DNA of 64,000 nt from assembly GCA_006384855.1 (NCBI GenBank), contig VCJN01002929.1, forward strand, positions 1 through 64,000, in the 5' to 3' direction. Positions within the stretch are counted from its first letter, which is position 1. Each line of letters opens with the position of its first letter. A program made the position numbers and the translations under genes. Of the stretch, positions 13,601-25,800 are shown piece by piece. Under the pieces are notes generated by a model. It saw only the letters and a program-made list of their open reading frames with translations, had not been told where the DNA came from and did not search any database. The DNA is from Tetraselmis striata (Eukaryota; Chlorophyta; Chlorodendrophyceae; Chlorodendrales; Chlorodendraceae).

Positions 13601-16000
13601 GCACTGGACATACACCGGCGTCTTACGTCGTTGCTGGCCCGGTCGACTCTCCATTCCCTACTCGTTGAGCACTCTCTCCCTTCCTGTCATGTCGGCGCCT
13701 CCACATCACATTCGGCCTAGTGCCGCTATTGGAGTGGCCCGGGATGTTGTGCTGGGAAGGGAGTTCTACGTTCGGCGGAAGGGGACGCGACCGAGCCGGC
13801 GGCGGATTTGGCGCGGGGCGGAACAGCGCGCACTGGACACCGGCGTCCATGTCGTTGCTGGCCCGGTCGACTCTCCATTCCCTACTCGTTGAGCACTCTC
13901 TCCCTTCCTGTCATGTTGGCGCCTCCACATCACATTCGGCCTAGTGCCGCTATTGGAGTGGCCCGGGATGTTGTGCTGAGAAGGGAGTTCTACGTTCGGC
14001 GGAAGGGGACGCGACCGAGCCGGCGGCGGATTTGGCGCGGGGCGGAACAGCGCGCACTGGACACCGGCGTCCATGTCGTTGCTGGCCCGGTCGGCTCTCC
14101 ATTCCCTACTCGTTGAGCACTCTCTCCCTTCCTGTCATGTTGGCGCCTCCACATCACATTCGGCCTAGTGCCGCTATTGGAGTGGCCCGGGATGTTGTGC
14201 TGTGGAAGGCGTTCTACGTTCGGCGGAAGGGGACGCGACCGAGCCGGCGGCGGATTTGGCGCGGGGCGGAACAGCGCGCACTGGACACCGGCGTCCATGT
14301 CGTTGCTGGCCCGGTCGGCTCTCCATTCCCTACTCGTTGAGCACTCTCTCCCTTCCTGTCATGTTGGCGCCTCCACATCACATTCGGCCTAGTGCCGCTA
14401 TTGGAGTGGCCCGGGATGTTGTGCTGTGGAAGGCGTTCTACGTTCGGCGGAAGGGGACGCGACCGAGCCGGCGGCGGATTTGGCGCGGGGCGGAACAGCG
14501 CGCACTGGACACCGGCGTCTACGTCGTTGCTGGCCCGGTCGGCTCTCCATTCCCTACTCGTTGAGCACTCTCTCCCTTCCTGTCATGTCGGCGCCTCCAC
14601 ATCACATTCGGCCTAGTGCCGCTATTGGAGTGGCCCGGGATGTTGAGTTGGGAAGGAAGCTCTACGTTCGGCGGAAGGGGACGCGACCGAGCCGGCGGCG
14701 GATTTGGCGCGGGGCGGAACAGCGCGCACTGGACACCGGCGTCCATGTCGTTGCTGGCCCGGTCGGCTCTCCATTCCCTACTCGTTGAGCACTCTCTCCC
14801 TTCCTGTCATGTTGGCGCCTCCACATCACATTCGGCCTAGTGCCGCTATTGGAGTGGCCCGGGATGTTGTGCTGTGGAAGGCGTTCTACGTTTGGCGGAA
14901 GGGGACGCGACCGAGCCGGCGGCGGATTTGGCGCTGGGCGGAACAGCGCGCACTGGACACCGGCGTCTACGTCGTTGCTGGCCCGGTCGGCTCTCCATTC
15001 CCTACTCGTTGAGCACCCTCTCCCTTCCTGTCCTGTCGGCGCCTCCACATCACATTCGGCCTAGTGCCGCTATTGGAGTGGCCCGGGATGTTGTGCTGGG
15101 AAGGGAGTTCTACGTTCGGCGGAAGGGGACGCGACTGAGCCGGCGGCGGATCTGGCGCTGGGCGGAACAACGCGCTCTGGACACCGGCGTCTCACGTCGT
15201 TGCTGGTCCGGTCAAGTCCCTGTTCGCTGTTCTTTGAGCACCCTCTCCCTTCCTGTCATGTTGGCGCCTCCACATCACATTCGGCCTCGTGCCGCTATTG
15301 GAGTGGCCCGGGATGTTGTGCTGGGAAGGGAGTTCTACGTTCGGCGGAAGGGGACGCGACTGAGCCGGCGGCGGATCTGGCGCTGGGCGGAACAACGTGC
15401 GCTGGACACCGGCGTCTCACGTCGCTGCTGGTCCGGTCGACTCCCCGTTCGCTGTTCTTTGAGCACCCTCTCCCTTCCTGTCCTGTCGGCGCCTCCACAT
15501 CACATTCGGCCTCGTGCCGCTATTGGAGTGGCCCGGGATGTTGTGTTGGGAAGGGAGTTCTACGTTTGGCGGAAGGGGACGCGACTGAGCCGGCGGCGGA
15601 TCTGGCGCTGGGCGGAACAGCGCGCTCTGGACACCGGCGTCTCACGTCGCTGTTGGTCCGGTCGACTCCCCGTTCGCCGTCCTTTGAGCACCCTCTCCCT
15701 TCCTGTCCTGTCGGCGCCTCCACATCACATTCGGCCTCGTGCCGCTATTGGAGTGGCCCGGGATGTTGTGTTGGGAAGGGAGTTCTACGTTTGGCGGAAG
15801 GGGACGCGACTGAGCCGGCGGCGGATTTGGCGCTGGGTATGTTGCACGCCCGTGGCGCCCCGTTCTGGGTTGGACCTCCCCTACCCCTTCCGCTCCTTGC
15901 TGGGAGACCTCTACTTCGAAGCCCCTTTCCTGTCGGCGCCTTCACATCACATTCGGCCTAGTGCCGCTATTGGAGTGGCCCGTGATTGTGTGCAGGGGAG
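4606..16000. repeat. Tandem satellite array, 224/225-bp unit, about 50 copies
   Basis: The unit recurs continuously, for example at the word GCGTCTCACGTCG or its variant GCGTCCATGTCG. Two subfamilies are clear. Type A is 225 bp, contains GCTGGTCCGGTC and GACTGAGCCGG, and forms about 11 units at the left end (4606 to about 7000) plus the last few at the right end (about 15000-15840). Type B is 224 bp, contains GCTGGCCCGGTC and GACCGAGCCGG, and fills most of the middle. Islands of A lie near 7500-8000, 8560-9000 and 9460-10000. The final unit (15840-16000) is strongly diverged, as array edges usually are. Because 225 is 75 codons, type A stays open in one forward frame (900 codons, 4667-7369); type B shifts frame every unit. 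I read this as non-coding satellite. Confidence 0.97.
8560..9900. repeat. 898-bp higher-order duplication inside the satellite
   Basis: A four-unit block (A, A, B, B) occurs twice in succession with an offset of 898 bp. Private variants such as CGCTATATACCGGCGTCTTA with GTTGCAGGTCC appear at about 8879 and again at 9777. The surrounding type A units also correspond at the same offset. This is the signature of a recent unequal exchange or a higher-order repeat. Confidence 0.85.
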
Positions 16001-16127
16001 AGCGTCCCTACTGCGTGGAGCGGCGGCTGGCTGGTGGCGATGCCTGATCGGTGGCTGTCATGGTGGTTCCCGCCTCTTGTGGCCCGTAGCTGGATTTTCT
16101 TCTGGATTTCTGCATGGATTTCTTGAA

Positions 16128-16187
16128 TTTTGCAGCTAGCACATGTAATTATCAATATAGATATAATTACATGAGCTAGCAGCAAAA
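16128..16187. repeat. 25-bp inverted repeat with GCTAGC core (dispersed motif)
   Basis: The left arm is 16128-16152 (TTTTGCAGCTAGCACATG followed by TAATTAT). The right arm is 16163-16187, its reverse complement with two mismatches, separated by 10 bp. Single arms recur at about 32774-32798, 34966-34990 and 61593-61617, often followed by AAGGCGAT. The arms look like the conserved end of a dispersed element, perhaps a MITE terminus. Confidence 0.75.
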
Positions 16188-17522
16188 GGCGATATCAGGG
16201 AATCACCAAAAAAAGGACAATCAGAAAGGTCCTCTACAGCGACTGCGAGGTGGAAGCAGCAACATGAGAAGACGCAGAATGGGCACGAGCCCACGCATCA
16301 GACTTGGCCATCCGCACACCGGCAGAGAGAATGCCGCCCAGGGTACCATTATCAATATAGATGCTGTGGGCGATCATGGATATACACGTGATGATATACA
16401 GCAGCCCGCGAAGGCCTTTTGCATCTTTTGAAATATTTTGTATGAATTTCGGGGTGTAATTTTGATGCGGTCGACGACGCGATATTTTGTAGTATGTACG
16501 TCTCTTTCTAGACGATAATGAAATAAGTCACCTGCTTACCGCCTCGTATACTATACAGGTACAGCCCGCAACATATTAACAAGGCCAAAGGTACACGTCC
16601 ATGGGAAGGCTGCAGGCCACATGGCATCGAATCGCTTCGGTGCGAATCGCTTCCTGCAGTATGCGGGCTCGACATGGTGCACCCTCCAACTATTAGCCCA
16701 TGCCGCTCGTCGCATGGGTGCGCAGTGCCGTGGGCTGGCGAAAAAAAAACGCAAACGGCCGTGGTATTGCTGGTTGTGAGGAGATATTCTCACGCTATAT
16801 AGACTATATATATATATATAAAAAGCTATAGCGGCTATAAAAAGCTACGTCCTTACAATAAAGCGCGGAGTCCGCCGATCGATTCCCGCGGTGTGGGTCG
16901 GTTCTCGGATGACTGTCGTCACGCATTAGAGACGATCTAATATGACCAACTAACAGTGTCAGTGTGTCACATTATCACGAATACCATGATATAACTACTT
17001 AACAGTGTCATATAACTACTAGCAGTGCCAACCGCTATACCTACCTTTTCAGGGGGATGGAATCGAGGAGATATTCTCACGATCTATATACGACACTGCA
17101 CTCTCGCAGTGTGTCATCCACGGATCCTCCGCGCTGTTGATAGAGCGCGGGTATCAAAAGCTACCTCCTTACACTGGCGACGAATCGCTTGTATTCGAGA
17201 TGGCCCGCCGCGTTATACATGAAATATACGCAGTGTACAACTAGGTTATTCATACACCCTATTTAAATGCAGCATGTAGATCCATAATAATTGTTGTCCC
17301 TCTATCATGTCCTGCATCACGAGCACGTGCCCTCGCACGCGCCGTTGGCGTTTCAATATGGCACATTATTCAATTGAGACTAATCCTTAGTGTTCGTACT
17401 CGGCAGGCATTTTGCCCGTATGGACTAAAACGTTGAAATTGGTAGTGTAAAACGGGTGCGCAAAAGATAAGGCGGCGCGGCTGCGAGTAGCACCGCGGCA
17501 TCTACCTCTACTCGCCCCGCGG
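16188..17522. other. Gene-free AT-richer spacer
   Basis: No family is recognised on either strand. The stretch contains an AT dinucleotide tract near 16803-16821 and the short word GGAGATATTCTCACG twice (near 16779 and 17069). The longest reading frames are under 90 codons and look random. Confidence 0.5.
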
Positions 17523-17570
17523 CCGCCGCCCGCCGCCCAAGTCATTCGCACTTGGGCGGCGGGCGGGCGG
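17523..17570. repeat. GC-rich perfect hairpin
   Basis: The left arm ends GCCGCCCAAGT (to 17542), the loop is CATTCGC (17543-17549), and the right arm starts ACTTGGGCGGC (from 17550). At least 17 consecutive base pairs are perfect, almost all G-C. No T tract or gene end lies next to it, so a terminator role is not supported. Confidence 0.85.
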
Positions 17571-18324
17571 ACGAGCGCGCAACGAATGGGGGTCAGCAGG
17601 GCGAAGTAATGGCCATTCCAACCTGCGATTGGTTGGATTCTAACTTGCGCGCATTGTGCACGAGTCCTCAGACAAGTGTCTCAGCACACTTCTCACTTCA
17701 TACTTCTTCCCCGCCCTATACGGTGTTATGAAAAACGATACTTATTCACCCAGTCGTGTTGCGGCACGATGGGATAAGGTCGGCGTAGTGCGACCTCTGT
17801 GGAGAGCCCACCGCCAGCATGACCTCCCTACCCACCCCCACCCAAGCCGTCGGCACCGAGCTGCCGTATCCCCTACACCTCTACAACTTCGCCTCGCGAT
17901 ATCGAGCCTCAAGATGTGCCGACCGCAGAGAAGCCGAGGTGTCCGCAAGATGCTCTCAGCAAGGTCGTGCAATTTTTCGCGATTTGTATGTTTATCGTTT
18001 GAAAGGCGACCGCCCCCCCCCCCCCCCCCCTCGCCCCCCCGCGGCGATCCGCTACGCGCCGACAACGCCGCTCCGCCACGCCAGATGCACCGGAGGAGCC
18101 AGCCTCGTCTTCGTTAGAGCCGCCGCTTCAAGGTGCCACCGGGGCGAGATCCGGGCCCCCGTACCCGACCAATATACTATGTTTCTTTTTCTCGGCCCGG
18201 TTCCGGTGCGACAGTCTCAACAGGATAGAGATTGCAAGGACAAACAAAGGTGGTGTGCAGTGGTGGTGCAAAGGCAAGAGGCTACTGTGTTTTGAGAATA
18301 CAACAATAATTGGTTTAACACAAC

Positions 18325-19190
18325 GCTTACCACACGGCAGCATTATACAGTACATATACTCGTAGTCCCAGGTACACATTGTACTAGTACACACAGGTAC
18401 TAACTCGTAGTATATCGTACTCGTATAATTGTCACACTACATTCCGCCCCCCCCCCTGCGAGAATTCAATTCTCGACATCAGCGGGGTTCGAACTGGTGA
18501 ACCTTACATCAGGATGCTGGCGCCTTGTAACAATTGATGCGGTATCAATCCGGCTCCGAAGCACAACGCTTCACATCGCTTACCACACGGCAGCATTATA
18601 CAGTACATATACTCGTAGTCCCAGGTACACATTGTACTAGTACACACAGGTACTAACTCGTAGTATATCGTACTCGTATAATTGTCACACTACATTCCGC
18701 CCCCCCCCCCTGCGAGAATTCAATTCTCGACATCAGCGGGGTTCGAACTGGTGAACCTTACATCAGGATGCTGGCGCCTTGTAACAATTGATGCGGTATC
18801 AATCCGGCTCCGAAGCACAACGCTTCACATCGCTTACCACACGGCAGCATTATACAGTACATATACTCGTAGTCCCAGGTACACATTGTACTAGTACACA
18901 CAGGTACTAACTCGTAGTATATCGTACTCGTATAATTGTCACACTACATTCCGCCCCCCCCCTGCGAGAATTCAATTCTCAACATCAGCGGGGTTCGAAC
19001 TGGTGAACCTTACATCAGGATGCTGGCGCCTTGTAACAATTGAGGCGGTATCAATCCGGCTCCGAAGCACAACGCTTCACAACGCTTACCACACGGCAGC
19101 ATTATACAGTACATATACTCGTAGTCCCAGGTACACATTGTACTAGTACACACAGGTACTAACTCGTAGTATATCGTACTCGTATAATTG
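18325..19190. repeat. Tandem repeat, about 253-bp unit, 3.4 copies
   Basis: The word GCTTACCACACGGCAGC starts at 18325, 18578, 18832 and 19084, giving spacings of 253, 254 and 252 bp. Units are nearly identical apart from the length of a C run just before CTGCGAGAATTCAATTCTC. Each full unit contains GGGGTTCGAACTGG, which resembles a tRNA T-loop or Pol III B-box word. I cannot fold a tRNA around it or find a matching A box. Confidence 0.93.
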
Positions 19191-19565
19191 TCACACCGGC
19201 ACCGATGCCGGCACCAACGCCCATTCCAGTGCGCGACACCTACCCGGCGCGCGAGCGACAACCGGCCAGCCAGTACCGTGCCACCTTTGCCAGCTAGAGA
19301 GCCCTCTCTACCCGCTACCAACGCCCGAGACCAAGACCGGTACCGTGATCAAGCCGGTCTATTCTCTGCCCCACCGGGGAGGGCCGGCCCGGTCGCTAGC
19401 CCGACTAGTGACCAAGCCAAACGGCCGTGGCCGCCGCGGCAGCTGCCCCCGACCCGTCACCGCCCCCGCTCCGCCCTTCTCCGAACCCGCCCGCCAGGCC
19501 ACGCCCCTCGACCCAACCCCCACCGCCGCGCCGACCCCGCGGTATTGGGAGTTCTACGCCTAGTT
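19191..19565. other. GC-rich block after the 253-bp repeat, no recognised gene
   Basis: This short GC- and proline-codon-rich block is embedded in AT-richer DNA. It has overlapping forward frames, the longest about 130 codons, with no family resemblance. It could be a fragment of a mobile element or a decayed exon. I cannot decide between them. Confidence 0.3.
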
Positions 19566-19763
19566 TGTGCGCCTATAATACTGTATTAGCTGACAGAAGC
19601 ATGCATGTCTGCAGCTCTAGCTAGCACATTCATCTCTAAGAGCTTTGCCCATCCGTCTCCTGAAAGGCCCCCTCCCCCCTTGAGGATGTTTGACTGGGGA
19701 CGTGCTACCATGGTAGACTATGGGGCTCCATCTATATACCTACATCTCCATGCACGGTTTCTC

Positions 19764-19769
<6 letters not shown>

Positions 19770-19811
<42 letters not shown>
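19770..19811. repeat. (TC)n microsatellite
   Basis: An uninterrupted TC dinucleotide run of about 20 units. A second, shorter one lies at 44817-44841 inside a PRKCSH intron. Confidence 0.95.
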
Positions 19812-19815
<4 letters not shown>

Positions 19816-22800
19816 GCCGTTGTTTGTGGCGTGGTGATGATAATGAGGAAACTTATGACGATAACGGGCGCGGTGCACAGAATGTTGCAGTAGGGACAAA
19901 TGAATATGCAATAAGTTTGGTGTGTACTATGTTGATGTAATCACAGTGTGCGCACCTGTTAGGTGTGTTTGGTCACAACAATCATGAAGCATCGCATCGC
20001 ATTGCATCGTAGATAGTTGCAAAACATGCGGCTGCTGTGCAATGAAATATTTCTACAGAAAAGATTATCCACGGCATTTATTACATTGCATCTACTTAAA
20101 TTGATCGAAAGTACACGACCACCGCTTCCACGGCCATGAGTCTCTGCTCGGCGCACGGTGTGAGGTCATCAAATATGCTGCCCTGCTTGTCATCTAGCGG
20201 GTCGATACATCACGCGTAACGTGTTGCGCGATAAGCCGCATGCTGCTCTTACAAGATAACCGGTCATTAAAATGAAAAGCAAGCTCTATGCATGCTTCAA
20301 CTATATATGAATAGCCTTCGCGCAAATGATGAAAATAGTCGTAAGTAATAATTAGCTTACAATTACCGCCCCGCTCATCATGAGGTGGATAGCCTTGCAA
20401 CCATGGCGACGTGCGTGCAACGGGCCTACAAGAAAAACAGATAAATCTATATTACGAATATGCGGCTTCGCAAAGTCGGGCTGTAAGATAGCTAGCCTGC
20501 GGTGACGCCATATACCGCCCATATGAGCATATTACTTGTATAGGTATAAAAATAATATCAAGTATTGGTACATGGCAATATGGCTGCAGATGGCCGTTCT
20601 TACTTATTGTTTATTACCAAAATTTGACAAGATTCATCCTTATTGTTAAGTGTTTTAAATATGTTATCGTTACAATGTCCTTAGACCGACAATCCGTTCG
20701 CGTGATTAAGAAAAAAAAAGCTATACTGGCCCAGTCAGTGCGGGGTAAGATCAGTTGGCGGCACTCGAATCACCATATAATCACCATGAAAAAATATGCG
20801 ATAAAAAATGAACGCAGTCGCAAAATCGTCGACAGCAGTAAGCAGTTCGTCGCGAATAAAGCTGTAACCCCGCAACATGCCACTTTGATGACGATATGCT
20901 AGGCGATGGTGATAATGGCACGTAGCACATTACGATGGGTCTCAGCGGTCCGTTGGGATATTCTAATGTATGGCCCGCTTACGTGTGTGCTTCCTGCACA
21001 GGCGGCGGTACTAAGCAAAACTTTGTTGCATGCGCCTGCAGACTCTGGCGTAACAATCAAGATTGATTCGCCTCGATTGATCCGCGCGGACAAATCCGCA
21101 TCGTGCACGTTGCAACACCGCAGCAATTGATGCTATATCGCTTGACAACATCGCAGATATACCCACAGCCTTAGGAGTCGCGCAGCAAACTCACCGCGCG
21201 CCAGTACATATTGTTCAGTACATACTCGTACTCTCGTAGGATATATAGACACCGGGCAAGTTAGTTGTCACACCACGTTCCCTCGCCTGCTCGAATCCTC
21301 GATTGATCCGCGTGGACGATTAATCCGCCTCGAGAACTTTGCCACACGCACGGCAGCGATGATATATAGTCGCTATATATATATATATATATATATCGAT
21401 AATCCTTATATATCCCGAACAATACAGATACTCGCTAGCGACTACTCGTAACAAACTCATCGCCAGGTAATCCACATCATACACGTGTACTGACGACGTA
21501 TATAGACATCGTCGTCTGTAGTGCGCCCACTCCTCGAGATACCGGTACAGGAACAGCTCTCGGGTTCAGGAATAGCAGGGGCGATGATTTGAAATGGCAA
21601 CCCTTGCGCTCACAGGCGGTCCTTCCTGGATCCAGAACACAAGCTCCGAAACCAAGATCGAGACGACATCGTCAGCCTCATCAACAGGTACCGCACAACG
21701 CTTGGCAGCGCACACGGCAGCGTGATACGTCATCGTTGAATAGCTACATTATACAGATAGCAATATACTCGTTGTGCGTAATGCGCACCCCCATCAGGCT
21801 TATTCAGGTACACATCGTGCACTCGTACACCATACACTCGTACCATATCTCGAGCCATTATCGTACATGTCCCGTGCTGGCACGCCGTGGCGACCTATTG
21901 TAATAACAAATTATTCAAATGTCCCCTTTTTTGCCTAATGACTATGCTTCTTGGGCAACATGATGTCATATTCTACATCCCAACACAGCATGTGCTGCGC
22001 GAAGACATGTTGCGTTGATGGTTTCGGAGCCTGTGGCGAGCAGTAGGGCGTAAGCAGTCGTACATCACTAAAGTCTCGATTCCTGTAGTCGCGCGGCGCA
22101 TGATGGGGAACGAAAGGGTATTTAGGAACCAAGCTAAGAATGCCCAGATGCATGCCCTCATCCATGCTGCTGCTTGGAAATACACACATATGTAATTATA
22201 TAACCCATGTAGGTGTAGATTTCACTGCACAATCACATTATGCCGGACAATGTTACCTGCATTATGCCATTATTGGCACGTGCCATGAGTTAGGTCTTTA
22301 TTGGCTGCATTGAATGACGCAATGGTGAGCGGTCACCCGGAGCATTGATGGGGCATATAATCTTATCAATAAAACTCAGGAAATCCTACAGTTCATACAA
22401 ATGGATGAATACAAGTTATATAAGTAGCCAGACGACGCCGACTGCGATCATTTGAGATTAGAGTGATAAGCAATATCCCGTCATGCGCACAGCATCAAGC
22501 ACTTGGCAGAGAGAATAGCACTGCTTGGCTGCTTGCCGGTGGATAGTTACTGAACGCCACGCTCACTACCAATAAAGCAGCGCTAAAGTCATCACACTGG
22601 CGGTCCGCCAAAGCCGCGGAATCCGTTCCTCACGCGCCAATAAAGTCATTACTGTTTGTACATAAGGACCATTGCTGCGATTCCAGCAGCCTGTTGTTTG
22701 ACGGTGTCGCCGGTCAATATCGAGGCAACGGGTAAAGCCGGCGGACAATCGCTACGGAGTCTATAGCTAGCGCGCCCCTACCTGCACCGCCGCCGCAGCC

Positions 22801-22851
22801 ACCGTTTCTACACATGCGACACCTGCACTCGGGCCGGTGCCACAAGCCGCC
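19812..22851. other. Gene-free spacer upstream of the RAP gene's 3' end
   Basis: About 3 kb with no recognisable gene. An AT dinucleotide tract lies near 21374-21397. Forward frames at 20624-20902 and 20906-21130 are neighbours without family resemblance and with no strong start context. Words such as CTCGTA and GTACAC are frequent, as in the 253-bp repeat. Confidence 0.5.
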
Positions 22852-25800
22852 TCACCAGCTGCTGCCGGGCCAGCCGGGGCGCGCTGGCTCTGCAAGCAGC
22901 TTGGCCTCGATGTACTCTATCTGGTCGTACAGGTACTCCAGCTGGAGCCACTCCTCCTGCATGAGGCCCACCACCCGCCAGCCGCGAGCCTCCAGCAGCC
23001 GGTTCTGCAGCTGCACCTTCCCGAGTAGCCGTGGCGGGTCGGTGCTGGAGCGCTGCATCGGCCCGTATACCCGCACCGCGACCTAAAAGTGGGGGGGGGG
23101 GGGGGGGGGGGAGCCTGGCGTCAGCAGCCCACTAGCCACTAGACCACAAAGCCCGCGCGCTGGATGCTGCCCATTTGCCGCAACCACGCTCTGGGTTTGC
23201 TATACGGTTCTGTTATTAACCCGCTGCGAAGAGCGACACTTACGTTCATGAATCACAATCCAACACAATACACCACGAAAATACAATTTTCTGACTCGAC
23301 GCTGCAGATCACTTCACAATTGTTTTGAACGATCCGCAACCTATTCAAATGATTGCACGGCCGGGTAAGGCTGGACGTTCTTTTTGGTTCTCTCTGGAAT
23401 GGTGCATATTCAGGTGTGTTCACCGTTTCTGTGCCGCTTATTCTGGCGCATGTAAGCGCCACAGAAAGGTGTGTGTTCGGCCATTGATTAAGTCATCCAT
23501 TCAATGTAGCGCTATATCGTCCGTGGCGGTCCGGGGGGGGGGGGGGGGGGGGGGGGGTGGCGTACGTTGGCCACGCTGGCGCCGGCGCGCACCGCACACG
23601 CGAGCGGCACGAGCAGCAGTCCGTCGGCTGTCAGCGCCCACTCGCGGTACGCGATGCCCATGCGGTCGAGCGCGTACGTGACGGCCCGCAGCACGGGCTT
23701 CGGCTGCTCGCGGCCGCGCTCCGCCGTGACGGCCAGCTCGCGGTTCCACACGGCGCGCGCGCGCTCGAGCAATCGCGGCGGCAGCAGGCCGCGACGTTTC
23801 GTGTCGGCCGGGGCGGCGTCGACGACCGCGAGGTGCGCCATGAAAAGGCGGCCCAGCTCCTCCTCCCCCAGCGGCTGCGCGCTGTCGGCGGTCGACAGCG
23901 CCGGCTGGACGGATGCCGCCAGCTCCGGCGTGAGCTCCCCAACTGCGGCGAAGGAGTAGAGTATGTTGGCGAGCGTGGTCGAGTCGAAAGCGCCGGGTGG
24001 CTGGGCAGCCAGCTGCGCGCGCAGGCCGGCGAACAGCTCGGGCGCGGGCGCGGCCAGCGTGGAGAAGGCCCAGGCCAGCATGGACAGGTCGAGCGGGCCG
24101 GCGTGCAGTAGCGTGCAAAGAGCGGCGCCCGCCAGGCTGTCCATCAGGCGGCTGTCGTGATGGCCGAGCGCCGCGTAGGCCCATGCCAGCTTGGCGGCTT
24201 CCCGGAGGCCGACAGCGCCGGCCTCGCCGCACCTGCGCCGGCACCACCGCAGCTTTAGCGCAATCGTGTCAACAGCCACATGGGCACCCACGCCTACATC
24301 CTACGCGCCGTTGTCCATCACACTCGACATCTCATATCATGGGCACCTTTTGGCGGCTTTTCATCTGCAGCTCGTGGGATGCATGGTTTTGAACTCGAGT
24401 GCAGGCTGTTATACTCGCACGGCTGCCTATATAAGGGTATTAAAATAACAACACTGGCTTTGCTCTTATCCTATTATATATACACAGGTTAAACAGTAAA
24501 ATGCTACATTTTGGAATCAAACAGGCGTATCGGCACCCTTTTCAATACGTCAATCGGCGGGGCGCACACCTGTCACTGATTGTCGCGGCAATGGCATCCA
24601 TCAGGTCGGGGTACTTGGCGTTGTGTACTTCGTGCAGCGTCGCAAACGCCCATGCGATGCTGGCGAGCTCGCCTGTGGAGAAGTCGGCAACGGTCGCGGC
24701 GACGTGCGGCGCGGCGGCGTCGAAGAGCGGCGTCATCGCCCGGCCGCCGCGCGGCAGCTGGCTGGCTGTTGGCGGGAGGGAATGGAGCACCGATGCCAGT
24801 ATGGCCGGCGGGACCGCCGGCAGCGACGCCACGGCGTGCCCCACCACCAGCTCCACCTGCTGCTGGGTGAGATCCAGGCCAAGGTCGGCAACCGAGCGCA
24901 GCGTCGACGCCAGGTCGGCGGGCTCGACGCCCTCTTCGGCGCTGAGGCACGCCTCCACCGCGCCGAGCAGGCGCGCGCCGAGCGCCTGCGCCGTGGCGCC
25001 GCCGGCGTCCATGTCGGCCGGCAATAGGCGCAGCGCCCACAGCACGGAGGCAACCTGTCGGCAGTGCGGGGCGTGACGCGTCAAGTTTCGTTCTTGAGAG
25101 GTGTTGGAGGGAGCTGGCCGCGGTTGCAGGAGAACGGACGGCCTGAGCGGTCCTGCGCCAACCTCGACCGCAGACCCTCAGCTAGCATACAAGATTGCTA
25201 ATGCACAACGTAATTGGCAGAGCGTGCGATTCGGAAAGGGCTATATATGCCCCCCCTGTCACACTGGTTGCCAATCATCTTCTCGGTGTTTGAGGGAATA
25301 GACACCCCATCACATCCAGGCAGGTAGTAACTAGCACAGTGTAGGCACGTCTCTCCATTGCGACACGACAGCACGAGAGGAGGCGAAGGGTAGTGCAGGG
25401 AAGCAGGGGGCTGTCTAGAGGGACAGGTTTGAGAAGCCCAGAATAGCGGAGGGGGCAGGGGGAGCTGCCTGACCTCCGCGAGGCTGAGCTCGTCGGCCAT
25501 CCGCCACGCCGCCGCCGTCAGCACGTCCAAGATTGCAGGACTGCATCGCTGCGCGGCCACAAACGCCCACATGAGGTTCGCCAGCGCGTGGGGGTGGGCC
25601 ACCCCCTCCTGGCGCAGCTCCAGCAGGCGCCCCTCCAGCGCAGCCCACAGCCCTTCCGGCGCCCGCCGCAGCCGCGCCGCCGCCCACGCCGCGCGGCCCA
25701 GCCCCGTGTCGCTCAGCTCCCCAGCGCGCGGCACCAGCGCCGCGCCCATTGCGGACGTGGCTTTGGCCTGCATTGCCGGCCGCAGCGGAAGCCGCACCGC

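Noticed and set aside
4606..16000. CRISPR-like array
   Set aside because: The repeats are 224-225 bp units directly adjoining each other, without short repeats or unique spacers, and the DNA is eukaryotic.
18470..18520. tRNA gene around GGTTCGAAC in the 253-bp repeat
   Set aside because: The flanking bases do not form a T stem on either strand, and no anticodon or acceptor arm can be built at the right distances.
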